From contig CAVMBN010000141.1 in NCBI GenBank assembly GCA_963678705.1, forward strand, positions 1 through 64,000: a stretch of 64,000 nucleotides of DNA. The letters run 5' to 3'. The DNA is from Panorpa germanica (lineage: Eukaryota > Arthropoda > Insecta > Mecoptera > Panorpidae). The notes under the pieces were generated by a model, which was given only the letters and a program-made list of their open reading frames with translations, was not told the DNA's origin and did no database searches. A program made the translations under genes and the position numbers. Shown here in pieces: positions 58,575-64,000 of this stretch (within the stretch, counting starts at the first letter, position 1; each line of letters starts with the position of its first letter).

Positions 58575-59327
58575 CTAAATTTTATATTACTAAGCATGCG
58601 CTCAACTAAATTAACTAAACTCAAATTAAAACACGAATGTGACTAGGAATGCTTGTTCTGAACACCTGAAATCTAGATTAAAATATTAGAAAAAAACAGT
58701 AAATTAAATATTAAAACAGTGAGTGGAAAAGAGGCATAAGTCTAAGTATTCTGTTTTGGAATATTTGTAATCTGGCTACTTGTACCGATCTATTTGCTTT
58801 TAACTCAAATTAATCATAGCTAACATATGTAGGAAGTAGCACTACTGCCAAAGGTAACACTGTCTAGTGTTTTATTCTTAAGGGAGGGGTTAGGGGTTCA
58901 GCGTAAAAAAACGCACTTTTTTTGCGTTTTTTTTTCTCAAGTATAGATTGAGCAATTTTATTCGAATCTTTTGTACATTATTGAGCATACTTTTGACTAT
59001 GTTGTCTAATTTTATCATGCAGCAATATTAAAGCATAAGCCGGTAACAGAGCTTCCTCCGAAGGTCTTGGGAAAAAAGACAATTTGCGGTGTTCACAATA
59101 ACTCGGCCGGAAATCATCTCAAAATGAAAAACCATTAAAATTTAGTAAAATTATAATCAAATCTTCCCCCCAACGGTCTCTGATAAATTTTTTTTTCCTT
59201 TAAAAATTTGTGGCGTGTATCTAAAGTGTAAACTGTTATTTTCCACGAAAAATTCCGCCATTTTGTGGGTGGGAAACATCCTTAATGTAAAAAAAAGTTT
59301 TATCTAAACGTTGCGTTGTTCACTAAG

Positions 59328-59529
59328 CTAAAGTTCAGTGCAGTTCAGTGATACCACATATTAAAACATAATATTTATATACATATATACATAAATATAT
59401 ATTATTATTGTAGTTTTATTTTGTGTCATGCTTTGTATCACTGTGTATACAATTATTTGCATTTGTTTAGTACTATGCAAAAATATTATGTTTTAATATG
59501 TGGTATCACTGAACTGCACTGAACTTTAG
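59328..59529. repeat. 49-bp-stem hairpin, duplicate copy
   Basis: Copy of 3935-4136. Confidence 0.8.
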
Positions 59530-61212
59530 TTCAGTGCACTCCCTTCACCCTTCATTCCCTTCAAATGTTGAGTCGCCGAGCATCTTAGTTCACTATTCCA
59601 ATAATGGCGGATTGAGGGCGCCATAAGCGACATTGAATAATTGTACACTGAGTGAGGGTACCCTGGTCTGACTTAGTATTTAATTAAATATTATTCTGTG
59701 ATAAATAAACCACAATATTATATTAATAATATGCTATAAAATTTATGATTAAAATGTAATTAATTTATATTTAATCAATCACATAATATATTTAAATCTC
59801 AAATATAATTTAGGACTTATTCCCAGACATAGTCAACTTTTATCTGACCCTCATAAAATCTGGTATTTTAATTACGTTTTAATATTTGCTTAAATGCTTC
59901 AAATACTTGCTACCTGTAAAAATTATCTACTAAATAAATAATAGGTTTAGAAAAAATTGCAATTAAGGTTCCTCTGATTAGGGTTATTAAAAATAAAAAT
60001 TTAGAGGGATTTAAAAACATTTATAAAAGGATTTATACTTTTATACTTAGCCTAGCTTTATTAGCTTATCTTTTTTTATATTTTAGTGTAAGATGCATAA
60101 AAGTTATTGATATTTTTATAAATAGCTTGATTCTATGAAACTTAAATAATGAAGTTAAGAAATAATTTTACTTGATTTACCTTTTTATTTATATTAATTT
60201 TCATTTAAAAATATGAAAATTATTAAAAAGAAATTTAAATACATACATACATACAAATACGACACAATAAAATCCCCAGTTATGTTATTGGTTAAAATTC
60301 TATAGAGTCACGAAACACGGCTCGGCTACTAGTTTAGTTACGTTCGTGCATTGTGTTTTCTCTCACTCGTATACACGTTCGTTCTCTCACTAACAACACA
60401 GTTTTATTCTCATTCGGTTCGGGCAGATTCGGGGCTAAGGTTTGCAATCTGTCGCTTCATGTAAAAACTCTTACTGTGAGGGGTGTAATGCCGTTATATT
60501 AAAACTAGTTATTTTTCTGAGCTGGAATAATATTTCACAATGATTTTCTGAAGAAAACAAATTTGTTATCTCACATTAAATAGTCCTTTGCACTGTTGCA
60601 TTTTACATATATTCTACAATTTTATTTGCCAATATTAACAAACAACTGAATACTATAGACTAATTTGTGACGCATGACGTCATAAACCCTAAAATTATCT
60701 TCAACTTTAAGGTAAACTATGTAATAATAATAACAGGAAATAATTATTATTTAGAAATCCTGTAATGAAAAAACTACGTTAATCAGAACTACAGCAGTTA
60801 ATCCATGACTTTAAGTGCAATATTGTTGTGAATAAATAATAATAAATAATAAAATGTCGTACTTAATCTTTCATGAGAAATTTTCACCTCCCTCGTGTTG
60901 GTATCCTTTTTTCGTATTAAAGTCCTAATAATTTCAGATACAGCTCCTCATTTGTTCTTAAACAAATTTTGAGTATGATTGATGATTGAGTTGGATTCAA
61001 ATCATTCACACAAAAAAGACATCGCTTTGCGACAAGGTTAATTCTAGTAATATATATATGACTGTATATATATATATAGTAATATATATATATATATATA
61101 TATAAAGCTATATAAAAGTATATAAGAGTTAATAAAATATGAAATAAAATTTTGAGTAACAAATCTCCTTGACACAAATAATACAATTTATTTATAACCA
61201 CAAGTACATATA

Positions 61213-61480
61213 GACGACACAGTGGGCGAGAGCATTGATGCTTGACGCCGACTGCTGTGTCTTCGGGTTCGATCCCCGGACCAGGTATATATTTTCTGGG
61301 TTTGGTTATTATAAACTTATATTGATTATGGTCATACATAATCGTACACTTATAAGGCAGTGGTGTAGCCCACATATATAAGGCCACGACACTATAAATA
61401 CTGCCAACATTGAAGGAGGTCGTCGGTGATAGGACTCAGCATCGGAAATAGGCCGACGTTAAATAAATTAAATAAAAAAA
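61213..61480 (+). mobile_element. tRNA-derived SINE, duplicate copy
   Basis: Copy of 5820-6087, with the same 13-bp target duplication on both sides, so it was present before the duplication. Confidence 0.85.
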
Positions 61481-61855
61481 ACAAGTACATATATAAATAC
61501 AAAAGCACGATGCTTAGATAAATTTTGAATTTATGGCATAAAATTAAGCAAACATATTTTTGAAGTACTGGACTAATAATTTGTATAAACAAACATCCAA
61601 TTTTTTAAACTGCTACACAAGGATTCTACTTTATTTCAATATTAGGTACAAATAAAAATATAATAATATAAAGTAAAACATCAATAACAAATTTTAGGTT
61701 ATGTTTTTCTTTGATAAATTACAATTTAAATAAAACCACTTCAGTAACTAACCTGAAATTAGAGAAATATTTTAAATTTAATGACCAAAATAATTTTGTA
61801 AAATTCAATTTAGTATAAAGAAAATAGATAAATTAAGAATAAACAAATTGGAAAT

Positions 61856-62412
61856 TCAAAGTTTTGTTCCACGAATGTGCACTATGTGACGTGTATATTG
61901 GATGTTTCTAGGTTCATCTTCAATCACTTTCTTATTCACATATTCTTCTTCTATATAGCTGAAATATTCTATTTGTTCCTCGGCTGTCATTTTCTTCGCG
62001 AATTCATCTATCCTTTTTAAATCAGCTGAAGAAAAATACAATCCTTTTATTAAAATATAACACATTTATATAACTACTAATCCTCTAAAAACAATTTGTT
62101 GTTCGTCATAAGGATATAATTTCATTTATTCATCATAATCGATTATATAATTTACCAATATATTTTAATCTCGACATTGTACATTCAAGTACTTTTATTT
62201 TCGCACAGACGTTGTGGAACCCAGATGTTCTTACAATGAACAAGACGTCTGCGGATTCATCTTCTACAGGAGGAGATACATTCATATACTTTGCCCATTT
62301 CGAATTCTGTGACATTTGATACATAAAATCATCATATTCTTTGTGCATTTCAAAAATTATAGTAATGTATCCTCCTGGCTTTATACACTTTATCATGTTT
62401 TTAATGGGTGTT
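61856..62412 (-). CDS. JHAMT-like last exons, duplicate copy
   Basis: Exons 62412-62156 and 62025-61856, identical in translation to 7019-6463. Having two identical copies of a partial host gene is consistent with a very recent 55-kb duplication or with an assembly duplicate. Confidence 0.6.
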
Positions 62413-62595
62413 CTGTAAAATATATCATATTAATAAGGTTTAATAAGCTAAATTTAATGTGTATCAGAATAGACTTAAAACAAAAATATGTCATTCCATA
62501 TCGATGCGGTTTTCCGGAAGTTAACTATGTTGTACTTCTGTTTAAGACGTTAGAAAATAGTTTAGAGGAAGAAACTTTAATTGCTATTGTATATA

Positions 62596-63627
62596 CCAGT
62601 GGCCCAAAGTGCTCGTAGGAGCGGCACGCGCGGTGCGAGGAGAGTACTGACGGTTTCTGGGAACTTAGTCGCCATGGAGCGTTTCACCGGTGCGAACCGT
62701 GCTTTTTGATTTTTGTGTGAGCGAGTTTTATCGAAACAATGATTCGGGTACCATTGCGCAGCGTAGATTTCGAGAACATCGCAATTTACGCAACTTTAAC
62801 GACGCTCCAAGTGTTCAATCGATTAAGAACTGGGTTTTTAAGTTCAAGGAGACAGGTTCGATGTTGGATAAACAGCGGTCAGGTCGACCAAGGACATCAC
62901 GTACGAAAGAAAACATCGACGTAGTGACACAGTCAATTCGTAAAAATCCTACCCAGTCTACTCGTAAGCGTTCCTGTGCATTAAACTTACCCAGATCATC
63001 GTTACAGCGGTTTTTCAAGAAAGATTTACATCTTCACCCGCACTAGTTTCAGTTGATGCAGAAATTAAAAGATACTAACACTATCTACACGGTAAATTTC
63101 GCAAATCAAATGTTGAACGCTTAACTTCGTTTAATAACGTGTTATTCTCTGGTGAGGCTCACTTCCACATCAACGGCAATGTAAATAAGCAAAATTGTCG
63201 CTACTGGAGCTGTGAAAATCCAAATCGTAAACATGGAAAGCCGGTATGTGGCAACGGTTCAAGATTATTTTACACCAGAGTTGCAGAATTTTGCAGGTTT
63301 CAATACGCGAATCTGTTTTCAACAGGATGGAGCAGCTGCCCATACCTCTAACACCGCTATGCCCGTCGTCCATCAACTTTTCCCTAATAAAGTGATCTTT
63401 CGAAGAGGAGGCTTTCCTGGCCACCACGTAGTCTGGATCTGACCCCAATGGACTTTTTCTTATGAGGCTATCTTAAGAGTAAAGTGTATGAAACCAACCC
63501 GCGGTCAACTGATGTCCTGAAAGAACATATCCGACGAGAACTTAAACGAAATAAAAACCTTTTCGCAATGTAATTATTTTTTTTAAAATTATTTTTTAAC
63601 ATTTCAAAGGACTTATGGGCCACCTTG
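62596..63627 (+). mobile_element. Tc1/mariner relic, duplicate copy
   Basis: Copy of 7203-8234 with the same decayed blocks. Confidence 0.8.
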
Positions 63628-63767
63628 TATGACACATCTTGCGTAGAGTCAAGTAAAATGTGGTGTGATTTTGTGGAAACACTCCACACCAAACAATCCA
63701 AAGCAATTCGTTTATTTAGAGGTCAGAGACTTCTTCATTTGTAATTTAACTTAAAATATAAAGGTAC

Positions 63768-63914
63768 GGTTGCTGTACTCATTGTTATCGCAATACCTAC
63801 TTAACTTAGACAGTTAAGGAGAAATATACTTAAATCGTTTTGCCAATGCAGTTTCTATATCTCTTTAACTCTTCAAGGAAACTAACTATTGCGATAACAA
63901 TGAGTACAGCAACC
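63768..63914. repeat. 28-bp inverted repeat, duplicate copy
   Basis: Copy of 8375-8521. Confidence 0.75.
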
Positions 63915-64000
63915 GGCTCAGAGAGTGGTGCAGGAATATGTCCTATACATCAGAGTATATTATTCTTAAACAACCATTGTGGGAGTAGCGTTTATGAAGA
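63840..64000 (+). CDS. Unassigned open frame, duplicate, cut by edge
   Basis: Copy of the start of 8447-8776; runs off the window. Confidence 0.2.
   Translation, partial: MPMQFLYLFNSSRKLTIAITMSTATGSESGAGICPIHQSILFLNNHCGSSVYE

Larger units (their letters stand above)
55394..64000. repeat. Right copy of the direct repeat
   Basis: Same content as 1-8607. Features map by adding 55,393: Helitron composite 56055-58280, MITE 58358-58574, long hairpin 59328-59529, SINE 61213-61480, methyltransferase exons 61856-62412, mariner relic 62596-63627, 28-bp hairpin 63768-63914, and the start of an open frame at 63840 that the window edge cuts. Confidence 0.97.

Overview
The window looks like a transposon-rich stretch of an insect nuclear genome, most likely a moth or butterfly. 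It is strongly AT-rich. It carries spliced host-gene pieces, including 3' exons resembling insect juvenile hormone acid methyltransferase, and Helitron termini of types I know from Lepidoptera. No bacterial-style operons, rRNA or tRNA genes, or CRISPR arrays were seen. The species cannot be named from this sequence.

Layout. Bases 1-8607 recur, apparently unchanged and in the same orientation, at 55394-64000, so the window shows about 1.16 turns of a 55,393-bp period. Each copy holds a composite non-autonomous Helitron, a MITE, a long hairpin, a tRNA-derived SINE with a 13-bp target duplication, two methyltransferase exons and a Tc1/mariner relic. From 8.8 to 12.9 kb lie a second mariner relic and an inverted-repeat pair that encloses two Helitrons. 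An RBX1/Roc1a-like pseudogene sits at 15.1-15.7 kb. Small retroposed and hAT-like insertions follow. A young Ty1/copia element with 213-bp LTRs occupies 17710-21798.

The centre (21983-41569) is a Polinton/Maverick-like, virus-related element, flanked by 6-bp TATATT duplications. It is almost a complete palindrome: two arms of about 6.4 kb carrying the same genes face each other across a 1.36-kb loop that holds the rest of a protein-primed type B DNA polymerase. Both arms encode a double-jelly-roll-like capsid protein, a Cys-rich protein, an acidic repeat protein and polymerase pieces. The polymerase is broken and dispersed. I saw no integrase, ATPase or protease. A 5.45-kb autonomous-type Helitron (25061-30513) has jumped into the left arm only; the right arm preserves the empty site.

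To the right is a nearly intact piggyBac element (43208-46285) with TTAA duplications, then a gene exon coding for ten in-frame 71-residue repeats (47455-49812) that I cannot assign to any family. Between 49.8 and 55.4 kb is AT-rich DNA with old internal duplications and transposon scraps. The host-gene pieces show no evidence of working together; the organising theme is nested mobile DNA inside a possibly tandem 55-kb unit.
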